A DNA stretch of 28,681 nucleotides from Prevotella sp. UBA3294 (GTDB lineage Bacteria > Bacteroidota > Bacteroidia > Bacteroidales > Bacteroidaceae), in NCBI GenBank assembly GCA_002361535.1, contig DETG01000126.1:4067-32747 (forward strand), given 5' to 3'. This document shows positions 10,717-18,060 of the stretch, piece after piece (the stretch's first letter is position 1; the number at the start of each line of letters is the position of its first letter). The translations under genes and the position numbers were made by a program. The notes beneath the pieces are model-generated. The model saw only the letters and a list, made by a program, of their open reading frames with translations. It ran no database searches and was not told the origin of the DNA.

Positions 10717-10780
10717 TAATTTGCTTTCTGAAATGCTCCTTGCTCCACATTTCACAAGGACTTAGTAAGAGGATCTTGAG

Positions 10781-11758
10781 TTAACGTTTCTTCTTCCTTT
10801 CTGCCTCAAGCTGGCGGAGACGTTCTGCCTCTTCACCTTTGGGGATCACCTTGCCGTTGATGACCTCAAACTTTTCATTGAATTCCTCACGGGTGCGTTT
10901 CCAACGGTTATGACTCCATAACCAGTAGGCTGGATCCTTCCTGATGCTTTCTTCAAGCATTTGGAAATAGCGGGTGGTAATCTCGTATTCGGGCAACTCC
11001 GTGGGCTTATAGGTGATAGGCTTGAAGGAAGCCTCGTAGTAGCCGCGCCTGATGCGATGGATATCCAGATAGAATACGCTATGGCCTAACTTTCTCACGA
11101 TACGCTCCGTACCTGTCAGTACGGGGGTGTCATGATGAAGGAAGTCACACCAGTGATGGATATTCCGCCAGTGTGGCACCTGATCGCTGATGTAGCCAAT
11201 GACTATAGGCTGATGCTCACTGCGGTAACGGAGGATCTCGCGCAGCGTGTCGTTCATGGGTATGCATACGGCACCCATCCGTTGACGGATTTTCAGGAAG
11301 AGTCTGTCGAACTCTGCATTTTCTATGGGGTGATAAATCTGCCCGCATTTCACGTTCGGCGTCACCCAATAAGGCAATGAGGTGACCCATTCCCAGTTGC
11401 AGTAATGCCCTAAGTAAACTGCACAAGATTGTCCCCTCTCGATGGCATCATCTATCAACTCCGTCCCTTTGAATGTCATGCGGCGCATCACCTCTTCTTT
11501 GCTGAGGGTCATGAGTTTAATACTTTCTACCAGATAGTCGCAGAAGAAATGATAGAACGCCTGTTCTATCTGTGAAATCTCTTTCTTGTTCTTCTCAGGG
11601 AAAGATTCCGTGAGATTCTTATGCACTACCTTTCGCCGGTAGCGCAGGATATAATAGAGCAGGGGTTCAAGCAGGTCAGACCCTATATAAAGAACACGCA
11701 ATGGTAATAGAGACAGCATGTACCATAACGGATAGATGATGTAATACAGAACTTTCAT
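10781..11758 (-). CDS. LpxL/HtrB-family lipid A acyltransferase
   Basis: 325 aa from ATG 11756-11758 (MKVLYYIIYPLWYML). An N-terminal hydrophobic anchor (residues 1-38) is followed by the lysophospholipid-acyltransferase fold with catalytic His118-x4-Glu123 in GHYCNWEWV. Family members transfer a secondary acyl chain from acyl-ACP to lipid A at the inner-membrane face. The YISDQVP and tryptophan-rich PAYWLWSHNRWK motifs near the C-terminus are typical of PF03279. The tail is very charged (EAERLRQLEAERKKKR). A TTG eight codons upstream (11782) is rejected as start because it lies inside the TACCTTTG promoter element. The gene is divergent from the GT10 gene. Lipid A is the expected acceptor, though aminolipid or ornithine-lipid acylation by related Bacteroidota enzymes is possible. 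Confidence 0.9.
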   Translation of the reverse strand: MKVLYYIIYPLWYMLSLLPLRVLYIGSDLLEPLLYYILRYRRKVVHKNLTESFPEKNKKEISQIEQAFYHFFCDYLVESIKLMTLSKEEVMRRMTFKGTELIDDAIERGQSCAVYLGHYCNWEWVTSLPYWVTPNVKCGQIYHPIENAEFDRLFLKIRQRMGAVCIPMNDTLREILRYRSEHQPIVIGYISDQVPHWRNIHHWCDFLHHDTPVLTGTERIVRKLGHSVFYLDIHRIRRGYYEASFKPITYKPTELPEYEITTRYFQMLEESIRKDPAYWLWSHNRWKRTREEFNEKFEVINGKVIPKGEEAERLRQLEAERKKKR

Positions 11759-11779
11759 GCTCTTCGTTTTTTTCTTCCG

Positions 11780-11811
11780 CAAAGGTAAACGTTTCGTGGT
11801 GAATACACAAA
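11780..11811 (-). promoter_or_regulatory. Promoter of the LpxL-like acyltransferase
   Basis: On the minus strand TTTG (11811-11808) and TACCTTTG (11787-11780) are separated by 20 bases. The ATG follows 21 bases downstream. The promoter is divergent from the GT10 promoter, with 14 bases between them. Confidence 0.78.
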
Positions 11812-11825
11812 TATTTGTCTTATTA

Positions 11826-11857
11826 TTTGTCCGTTTGACGGGAAATAACTACTTTTG
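11826..11857 (+). promoter_or_regulatory. Promoter of the GT10 gene, apparently leaderless
   Basis: TTTG at 11826-11829 and TACTTTTG at 11850-11857 with a 20-base spacer. ATG 11862 is only 4 bases after the -7 element, so transcription should start at or next to the start codon. Confidence 0.72.
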
Positions 11858-11861
11858 CAAT

Positions 11862-12908
11862 ATGTATAAAATCAGATTCATGCCGTATAGGGATAGTCTT
11901 GCCCCTATCATGCACCGTCAGACAAAAGGGCATTCGCTGCGATCTTTAGACGGGCGATACCAGTTTTTTCTTGACGAGCAGTGTGAGGAGCCTGACTTCT
12001 GGGTGGTTCAAGGTAAGGGCATACGCCATGATCAGACTTGCCGGGTGGCACCAGAAAACACGATCATGCTCACCACAGAACCCCGTTCCGTGTTGGTCTA
12101 TCCCGAGAAATACCTCAGGCAGTTCGGACTGGTATGTACCTGTCAGGAACAAACACGCCACCCGCATGTCCACTTCGGCCCTGCCATTCTCCCCTGGTTT
12201 GTAGGTTATACGGAAGGAAAGGATGGGACATGTCGTTACACACTTGATTATGATACTTTGTGCCAGCCGTCGGACCCACACGACAAGACGAAGCTGATCT
12301 CTGTGATAACCAGTAACAAGGCTTTCACACGTGGACACTTAGACCGTATTCGGTTTGTGGAGAAGCTGAAGGAGCATTTTGGCGATCAGTTAGATATCTT
12401 TGGCAGGGGATTTCATGACTTCGACGATAAATGGGATGTGTTACGCCCATACAAATACCATATTGTGATAGAGAATTCCTCACAACGTTATTATTGGACA
12501 GAAAAGATTTCCGATTGTATGCTGGCAGAGACGTTCCCGTTCTATTATGGCTGTACACACCTCGAAGACTATTTCCCGCAAGAGTCATTCCTTCCCATTG
12601 ATATCCGGCATCCCGATGAAGCTATCTCACGGATCGATGAGGCTATCTCCAAGAAGCGTTATGAGCAGTCGGTGGATGCCTTGGCGGAAAGTAAGCTGAG
12701 GGTGCTGAATGAATATAATATGTTTGAGTATGTAGCACATCTCTGCGATAGCTTGAATCCTGATGCGCCCAAGAAAGAGGTAACCCTCCATCCTTGTCAT
12801 TCAGGACTTGCCTGGGAGAACTTCTTCAATTACACCTTCAAACGGCATTATTACGAGATCTTAACGAAGATCCATGATCAGGTACATGGCAATGTCCTGA
12901 GGAAGTAG
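11862..12908 (+). CDS. GT10 family alpha-1,3-fucosyltransferase-like glycosyltransferase
   Basis: 348 aa. The C-terminal half carries the GT10 signature YKYHIVIENSSQRYYWTEKI (residues 197-216) followed by LAETFPFYYG. In known alpha-1,3/1,4-fucosyltransferases this segment binds GDP-fucose. The N-terminal half is a less conserved acceptor-binding Rossmann-like domain. Starts are MYKIRF at 11862 or Met7 at 11880. I prefer 11862 because KIRFMP fits the first strand of the fold, but it leaves no leader. An open TTG frame upstream to 11757 is rejected because it covers the promoters. Likely role: adding fucose, or a similar GDP-activated 6-deoxysugar, to LPS, capsule or surface glycoprotein. Neighbouring lipid A and phospho-headgroup genes support an envelope role. 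Confidence 0.85.
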   Translation: MYKIRFMPYRDSLAPIMHRQTKGHSLRSLDGRYQFFLDEQCEEPDFWVVQGKGIRHDQTCRVAPENTIMLTTEPRSVLVYPEKYLRQFGLVCTCQEQTRHPHVHFGPAILPWFVGYTEGKDGTCRYTLDYDTLCQPSDPHDKTKLISVITSNKAFTRGHLDRIRFVEKLKEHFGDQLDIFGRGFHDFDDKWDVLRPYKYHIVIENSSQRYYWTEKISDCMLAETFPFYYGCTHLEDYFPQESFLPIDIRHPDEAISRIDEAISKKRYEQSVDALAESKLRVLNEYNMFEYVAHLCDSLNPDAPKKEVTLHPCHSGLAWENFFNYTFKRHYYEILTKIHDQVHGNVLRK

Positions 12909-12917
12909 GATGGGCAG

Positions 12918-12958
12918 TACGAGTGCGCGAAGACTCGAAGGTGCGAATGGAGCGAATG
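12918..12958. repeat. 8-bp-period repeat array between GT10 and nucleotidyltransferase genes
   Basis: Five units, TACGAGTG, CGCGAAGA, CTCGAAGG, TGCGAATGG and AGCGAATG, one of them 9 bases long, with a CGAR core. The array fills almost the whole gap between two convergent stop codons (12908 and 12959). It looks like the purine-strand version of the array in miaB. Confidence 0.75.
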
Positions 12959-13696
12959 TTACATAAGTTCCTTGGGCAGGAGTTCTGTGGCCCGTTGAAA
13001 ATCCTCTGGGGTATCCAGCTCGTATGAGAAATAACGGGTGGTATCGATCACCTTGAATGTGAAGCCCTGGGGTATCAGACGTTCGAAAGCTCGTTCATAG
13101 AAGATGTCTATCAGTCCCTCTTCTTCAATCATCTGATCCAACTCACGGAACAAGGCTTCACTGTAGTCGGAAGTCATCTTCTCAATACCCACCGATTCAC
13201 CCACAGCATCTTCTACACGGCAGGTCTTACTGATTTCCGTGATTCTGTTGTTGGCATCCACCACGATCTTCATCTCCTCTTCACCTAATTCATGACGATT
13301 CAGGGCTAAAGCCGGCTCTTGCTGCATGGCTACTTCTGCCACAGCTTTCGGATCGCATAGGATGTCGCTATCCATCAGCAGGAACTCCTTGCCGCGAACG
13401 ATCTGTCCGGCCATCCACAAAGAATAAATGTTGTTGTTGTGCTCATAGTCGGCATTATGGAGGAAATGGAAATGCAGAGGGGAGCCTGTGGAAGGGAGAG
13501 AGGAGAGGAAGGAGCGAATCATGTCGGCACGATAACCTGTCACAACGACAAATTCCGTGATCCCTGTGGATGCCATGGCTTCAACCGTGCGCTGAAGGAG
13601 CGTACGGTTGCCAACGGTAAGTAAACACTTCGGCTGGGTATCTGTCAGCGGACGCAGTCTTTTGGCCATCCCGGCAGCTAATATCACTCCAATCAT
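12959..13696 (-). CDS. LicC-like sugar/aminoalcohol-phosphate nucleotidyltransferase
   Basis: 245 aa. The N-terminus MIGVILAAGMAKRLRPLT is the nucleotide-binding loop of the NTP-transferase family, with Lys12-Arg13 and Lys23 (TQPKCLL). DSDIL (Asp109 and Asp111) supplies metal ligands. The C-terminal YELDTPEDFQRA matches the ExDxxED pattern of LicC-type CTP:phosphocholine cytidylyltransferases and related enzymes. Expected reaction: NTP (probably CTP) plus a phosphorylated small alcohol or sugar gives the activated donor. It is the last gene of a minus-strand set with a HisC-like aminotransferase 58 bases upstream and a CDP-glycerol-glycerophosphotransferase-like gene beyond that. Nearby there is no licA-type choline kinase or choline transporter, so choline is not the obvious substrate. 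A hexose-1-phosphate substrate cannot be excluded. Confidence 0.82.
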   Translation of the reverse strand: MIGVILAAGMAKRLRPLTDTQPKCLLTVGNRTLLQRTVEAMASTGITEFVVVTGYRADMIRSFLSSLPSTGSPLHFHFLHNADYEHNNNIYSLWMAGQIVRGKEFLLMDSDILCDPKAVAEVAMQQEPALALNRHELGEEEMKIVVDANNRITEISKTCRVEDAVGESVGIEKMTSDYSEALFRELDQMIEEEGLIDIFYERAFERLIPQGFTFKVIDTTRYFSYELDTPEDFQRATELLPKELM

Positions 13697-13754
13697 ATCA
13701 TTCCTTTTTTAACGTCAACAATAACGTTGATGGTGACTGTTTTCCTACACCTCA

Positions 13755-14840
13755 CTAAGAATGAAGGTCAATGGTAGGGTTCCCGTTGGCCTTCACGTTC
13801 TTATAAACCTCAAGGATGGTATTGCATACAGTCTGTGTCTGCTCTTTCCTTCCTAACGTAATGCGCAGGCATGATTCCAGTCCTTTGTCGGTCATGAACT
13901 TAATCTTGTAATTCTTCTCGGTCAGTGCTTGGAAAAGCTGGTCTTTGATCTCCACAGGATATTTGATCAGGATAAAGTTGGCCACCGACTTATACACTTT
14001 GAATCCGGGAAGCATTCCTAACTCCTTCTTGTACAACTGACGGCCCCATTCCATGTCATCAGCTACCTTACGGTAGTGGTCATCACTGTCGAGGGCTGCT
14101 AATGCCACAGCCTCGGAGAAACGGTTATATCCCAAGTACTTGTTGATATAGCTCACGAAATGTTCATGCCCCTTGCCGATGAAACCAAAACCACAGCGTA
14201 ACCCTGGCAAGCCATAGAATTTCGAAAGGGTACGTGAGATGATGAGATTCTCGTATTTGTTCACCAACGGAGCGATATAGTCGGTATCCGAGGTGATGAA
14301 GCTGGCATAAGCCTCATCGATCAGCACCATTGTATCGTTGGGGATATGCTCCATGATCTGTCCGATCTCCTCTGAGGTAAGACTGTTTCCTGTGGGGTTG
14401 TTGGGAGAAGCCAGCAGCAGCATACGGGGGTGGATACGGTTGGTATATTCTATTACCTCCTCTACATCGTAAGAAAAGGTGTCGGCCTGTTCATGGAGCG
14501 GGTACATCTCGAAGGTGCCGCGGCACTCACTGGCCACCTTATTATAATACCACCATGAGAACTGGGGTATCAGGATGGTTTTGTTCTCTCCTTTCATCAA
14601 GTAGTAATGAACGGCATTCTTCAGGATGTCTTCACCTCCGTAGCCTAACAGCACCTGCTCCTCGGGTACGTGATAGATCTCACTCAGTCGGACAGAGATC
14701 ACGCTTTTCTTTCCCTGATCGTAGATACGGGTATAGAAACAGAGTTCCTTGGGGTCGAAGTTCCTGATGGCCTCTACCACTTTCTGACTGGGTTCAAAAT
14801 TGAACTCGTTTCTATCAAGATAGTTCAGTTGCTTTACCAT
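13755..14840 (-). CDS. HisC/CobD-like PLP-dependent class I/II aminotransferase
   Basis: 361 aa, fold-type I. SPNNPTGN (residues 145-152) and DEAYASF (Asp175) bind the cofactor. SRTLSKFYGLPGLRCGF carries the Schiff-base Lys207 and the phosphate-binding Arg215. This phosphate-recognising subgroup includes histidinol-phosphate aminotransferase, threonine-phosphate decarboxylase and serinol-phosphate-forming or serine-phosphate decarboxylating enzymes. No other his genes are present. The pairing with a LicC-like nucleotidyltransferase suggests that it makes an amino-alcohol phosphate for activation; this is inference. A TATCTTTG -7 element lies 17 bases before ATG 14840, so it can be transcribed separately from the glycerophosphotransferase gene 52 bases upstream. 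Confidence 0.82.
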   Translation of the reverse strand: MVKQLNYLDRNEFNFEPSQKVVEAIRNFDPKELCFYTRIYDQGKKSVISVRLSEIYHVPEEQVLLGYGGEDILKNAVHYYLMKGENKTILIPQFSWWYYNKVASECRGTFEMYPLHEQADTFSYDVEEVIEYTNRIHPRMLLLASPNNPTGNSLTSEEIGQIMEHIPNDTMVLIDEAYASFITSDTDYIAPLVNKYENLIISRTLSKFYGLPGLRCGFGFIGKGHEHFVSYINKYLGYNRFSEAVALAALDSDDHYRKVADDMEWGRQLYKKELGMLPGFKVYKSVANFILIKYPVEIKDQLFQALTEKNYKIKFMTDKGLESCLRITLGRKEQTQTVCNTILEVYKNVKANGNPTIDLHS

Positions 14841-14857
14841 TGTTTTGAATTTTGGTG

Positions 14858-14865
14858 CAAAGATA
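14858..14865 (-). promoter_or_regulatory. -7 element of the aminotransferase promoter
   Basis: On the minus strand TATCTTTG, 17 bases before ATG 14840. No TTTG is found at -33. The 12-base block CGAAAGAAGTGT (plus strand, 14877-14888) lies 11 bases beyond it, exactly as at rnr. Confidence 0.6.
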
Positions 14866-14892
14866 GTCCTTTTTTTCGAAAGAAGTGTGTTT

Positions 14893-15945
14893 TTATTCCT
14901 TTTTAATACGTCCGAAGGTCTTGATACTGGTATATTTGCGCCAAAGATTCAGTTTACGGTGGGTGGGAACACCATGGCGGCGGATAAAGTCGCGTGCTCC
15001 TTCCAACATGCGGTGTGCCACCTTTCCGTCTAAATAGGGGTCATAATTCTGGATGACCCATTGGCGCAGTTCCTTCATCTTATCATCCTTCATCACTTCT
15101 TCGTATGCCTGGCACAGCTCCTCCGGGTGTTGCATGTTACGCCAGTAGATATCTTTGGCTACGGCTCGTAGGGTGATCACGGGTTTGTCAAGGAGCAGGA
15201 ACTCATAGATGGTGGATGAGGTATCACTGATCATCGCATCTGCCATCAGCATATACTTCGTCACGGTATAGTCGTCTATCCATACCATTCCTTCCGTTTT
15301 TTCCGCTAAGGTGCGATATTCATCCATGATCTCAGGTTTCGTCAGTGGGTGGAATTTCAGTATCAGCAACACATCTTTCTGTTTGACGAAATCCACCAGT
15401 GCCTCCTGCATATAAGGGAGAGAGGTGAGCGAGGGTGAGAAGGTGGGTGCATAGAGCACGATCTGACTGCGCCCGCTCTCCTTGAGGAGTCGTTGCCGTT
15501 CCTCGTCAAAGGTATGCAGGTTACGGAAGATCCAGTCTTGCCGCGGCCATCCTGTCTCTAACACTTCAAAGTCTTTATATTTCTTTGCCAGGCGTTCAAA
15601 GCCGCGTGTAAAGAAAGGTCCTTGTGTGAAGTAGGTGTCGAAGTACCGGCGGATCACCCAGTGGTCTTTCTTTTCTGCTGCATATCCGTGGAACACTTGG
15701 ATCTTCACGCCGGGAAGATAGTAGGGGACGATATTCCCTGGTACGAAGATCGCTTCCGGACTGAAGTCATAGATCTGTTGGATATCATACGTCCATTCCA
15801 CCTCTCCGTCAAGGGGGAAGTCACTGATCCGCTTACGGTGGATATACCACAGAACGTTGTTGCCTCCTTCCCTCAGCGCCTCATCATGGATGGGCTTGAG
15901 GATATCGATGGCATATTTGTTTTCGCAAAATAATACTATTCTCAT
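14893..15945 (-). CDS. CDP-glycerol glycerophosphotransferase-like protein (TagB/TagF family)
   Basis: 350 aa. Recognisable PF04464 landmarks are QVFHGYAAEKK (His86, equivalent to the WHG-xxx-K motif of TagB/TagF), LYAPTFSPS (nucleotide-binding YAPT), LKFHPL, and ISDTSSTIYEFLLLDKPVI, the conserved SDxSSxxxE segment that contacts the CDP donor. Known members move glycerol-phosphate or ribitol-phosphate from CDP donors onto glycolipid acceptors at the inner face of the membrane. In this Gram-negative context it more likely adds a phospho-alcohol to LPS, capsule or another envelope glycan. It starts 17 bases after the TerC-like gene and precedes the aminotransferase and LicC-like genes, which could make its donor. 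The family is clear, the donor and acceptor unknown. Confidence 0.82.
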   Translation of the reverse strand: MRIVLFCENKYAIDILKPIHDEALREGGNNVLWYIHRKRISDFPLDGEVEWTYDIQQIYDFSPEAIFVPGNIVPYYLPGVKIQVFHGYAAEKKDHWVIRRYFDTYFTQGPFFTRGFERLAKKYKDFEVLETGWPRQDWIFRNLHTFDEERQRLLKESGRSQIVLYAPTFSPSLTSLPYMQEALVDFVKQKDVLLILKFHPLTKPEIMDEYRTLAEKTEGMVWIDDYTVTKYMLMADAMISDTSSTIYEFLLLDKPVITLRAVAKDIYWRNMQHPEELCQAYEEVMKDDKMKELRQWVIQNYDPYLDGKVAHRMLEGARDFIRRHGVPTHRKLNLWRKYTSIKTFGRIKKE

Positions 15946-15962
15946 TTTTCTATCTTATTATC

Positions 15963-16994
15963 TTATGTGTTATTGTTTCTTCTTGTCAGAGCCACAGATA
16001 AAAGCATCGATAACAGGAGCGTGCCGAAGATCACACAAAGGGAGACCACGGTTGACACCTTGATATGTGGCATGGAAAGGGGGATCCCCACCCAGCTGAG
16101 TATGTCGTTGATATACTCATCCATGGCGAGCAGCATCTTGATTCCCACAAAGATCAGGATGATCCCCAATCCGTATTTCAGATACTTGAAATATTTCGCG
16201 ATGGCAGCCAAGGCGAAATAGAGGGCGCGGAGCCCTAAGATGGCAAAGATATTACTGGTGAGGATAATGAACGGATCCCGTGACACACTGAACACAGCGG
16301 GAATGGAGTCAACGGCAAAGGCCACGTCGGAGGCTTCGATGACCACTAAGGTCACGAGAAGCGGTGTGGCCATCAGCCGTCCCTTCTCGCGAATCAGGAA
16401 GTGGTCGCCATGAAGTTCCGTGGTGACGGGGAAGATCCGTTTCAAACCTTTCACCACGATATTCTGTGACGGGTCGGCCATCTCCTCGTTGTCATGTCCG
16501 AACATCTTGGCTCCAGTATAGAGCAGGAACAGTCCGAAGAGCCCTAACACCCATTCAAAACGTTCCACGATGGCTACTCCGGCGAAGATGAAGAAGCTGC
16601 GTAGTACCAAGGCCCCGAATATTCCCCAGAACAGTACCTCATGTTGGTATTTGCGCTCGATGCTAAAGAAAGAGAATAGCATGAGGAACACAAAGAGGTT
16701 GTCCATTGACAAAGATTTCTCGATGAGGTAGCCGGAAAGGAACTCCATGGCTTTGTCGTGACTGTTGATGGGGTAGAAGAGGTAGATGCCCAAGCAGAAT
16801 ATGAGAGATAAGGCTATCCATACCCCGGTCATAACCAGCGCTTCCTTGATGCTCACCTCATGTTGTCCTTTCTTGCCGAACATTTTCAGGTCGGCAATGA
16901 GCATCAAGATAACCAGGATATAAAAAGAGATCCATCCCCACAACGGGATGATTTCAGTGTGCAGTACACTGGTGATGATGAGTTGGGTTATCAT
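15963..16994 (-). CDS. TerC/Alx-family integral membrane protein
   Basis: 343 aa with seven to nine hydrophobic helices. Family landmarks are EKSLSMDNLFVFLMLFSFF (about residues 90-108) and VVIEASDVAFAVDSIPAVFSV with SNIFAILGLRALYF, where conserved acidic residues sit inside helices. A charged cytoplasmic stretch (KMFGHDNEEMADPSQN) separates the two halves. Members include TerC (tellurite resistance), Alx and MeeF-type proteins implicated in manganese export or metal supply to exported enzymes. Its ATG overlaps the dusB stop in an ATGA arrangement (16991-16994), so translation is coupled and there is no room for its own riboswitch leader. Metal export is inferred from the family. Confidence 0.88.
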   Translation of the reverse strand: MITQLIITSVLHTEIIPLWGWISFYILVILMLIADLKMFGKKGQHEVSIKEALVMTGVWIALSLIFCLGIYLFYPINSHDKAMEFLSGYLIEKSLSMDNLFVFLMLFSFFSIERKYQHEVLFWGIFGALVLRSFFIFAGVAIVERFEWVLGLFGLFLLYTGAKMFGHDNEEMADPSQNIVVKGLKRIFPVTTELHGDHFLIREKGRLMATPLLVTLVVIEASDVAFAVDSIPAVFSVSRDPFIILTSNIFAILGLRALYFALAAIAKYFKYLKYGLGIILIFVGIKMLLAMDEYINDILSWVGIPLSMPHIKVSTVVSLCVIFGTLLLSMLLSVALTRRNNNT

Positions 16995-18052
16995 GACAAT
17001 TCTGATTCTTTTAAACGTTGGCGACAGTGTTCCAGGATGGGCAGCAACTCTTCGAGTGTGTTTGCCCTGAGCATGGCAATGCGTGTCTGACGGAAGTCGG
17101 GAATCCCTTTGAAGATGGGTGTGGCTGCCAGGTGCCGCCGGGTATGAAGGATGCCCCGATACTCGTTTTCGCGCATGTCGCCTCCTTTGATGGCATTGAT
17201 ACGCTCAATATTGATATGCAGCTGTTCGATGAGGATGTCGAGTTTATCACTGATGGAAAGAGCCGGCGTCTCTGTTCTCTCGCCTCCTCGTTCCTCTGCT
17301 CCTTCGCTTTTCTGCCGAAGATACTCCGTGATCTCCTTAAAGACCCACGGACGACCGAAGGTTGCCCTGCCGATCATGACGGCATCCACACCATACCGTT
17401 CAAAAGCCTGTCGTGCCTGTTCTGGTGTGGTGATGTCACCGTTGCCAATGATCGGGATGTGGATCCGCGGGTTCTGTTTCACCTCTCCGATCAGTGTCCA
17501 GTCGGCATCGCCGGTGTACATCTGAGAGCGTGTCCTCCCGTGGATGGTCAGTGCCTGGATGCCACAGTCTTGTAACTGCTCGGCCAGTGTGGTGATGATC
17601 AGTTGTTCCTTGTTCCATCCTAAGCGTGTCTTCACCGTGACAGGAACCTTCACCGCTTTCACCACCTCGCGGGTAATCTCTAAGAGCAAGGGGATGTTCT
17701 GCAACATTCCGGCACCGGCTCCTTTGCCGGCTACTTTTTTGACAGGACAACCGAAGTTCAGGTCAATGACATCAGGGTGTGCTTCTGCCTCCACGATCTG
17801 TGCGGCTTCCACCATTTGTGGCACATCCCTGCCGTATATCTGAATGCCCACGGGCCGTTCTGCATCATCGATGGTGAGTTTGCTCACCGTACTCTTGATG
17901 GAGCGCACCAGTGCCTCGGCACTCACAAACTCGGTATAGACCATGGCGGCCCCATAGCGTTTGCACAGATGACGGAAGCCGATGTCTGTCACATCTTCCA
18001 TTGGTGCAAGGAACAGGGGGCGTTCCCCCAAATCGATATTGCCTATTTTCAT
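16991..18052 (-). CDS. dusB: tRNA-dihydrouridine synthase
   Basis: FMN-dependent enzyme reducing uridines in tRNA, 353 aa. N-terminal LAPMEDVTDIGFRHLC is the start of the TIM barrel. NFGCPVKKVAGKGAGAGML holds catalytic Cys102. IHGRTRSQMYTGDADW and GNGDI complete the substrate and FMN sites, and the helical domain follows. The TIM-barrel motifs fit DusB best among the Dus classes. Residues about 247-265 (rich in Glu, Arg and Gly) look inserted between the barrel and the helical domain; their DNA is an 8-bp-period array (17275-17314). dprA ends 8 bases upstream and the TerC gene overlaps downstream, so all three share one mRNA. Confidence 0.92.
   Translation of the reverse strand: MKIGNIDLGERPLFLAPMEDVTDIGFRHLCKRYGAAMVYTEFVSAEALVRSIKSTVSKLTIDDAERPVGIQIYGRDVPQMVEAAQIVEAEAHPDVIDLNFGCPVKKVAGKGAGAGMLQNIPLLLEITREVVKAVKVPVTVKTRLGWNKEQLIITTLAEQLQDCGIQALTIHGRTRSQMYTGDADWTLIGEVKQNPRIHIPIIGNGDITTPEQARQAFERYGVDAVMIGRATFGRPWVFKEITEYLRQKSEGAEERGGERTETPALSISDKLDILIEQLHINIERINAIKGGDMRENEYRGILHTRRHLAATPIFKGIPDFRQTRIAMLRANTLEELLPILEHCRQRLKESELS
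17275..17314. repeat. 8-bp-period repeat array inside dusB
   Basis: Five octamers on the plus strand: TTCTCTCG, CCTCCTCG, TTCCTCTG, CTCCTTCG, CTTTTCTG. They are read on the minus strand as a Glu/Arg/Gly-rich linker. The plus-strand motif (NNYCYTCG) is the same as in miaB, although the two host genes run in opposite directions. Confidence 0.78.
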
Positions 18053-18060
18053 CTTTCTTT

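Noticed and set aside
10512..10765. Open frames on both strands through the 22-bp array, and a CRISPR array
   Set aside because: The frames code for repetitive Cys/His/Leu peptides created by the array. Units are contiguous with no unique spacers between them, so it is not a CRISPR array.
16995..17040. Manganese riboswitch (yybP-ykoY type) upstream of the TerC-like gene
   Set aside because: The TerC start overlaps the dusB stop, so the upstream bases are dusB coding sequence and no leader exists.
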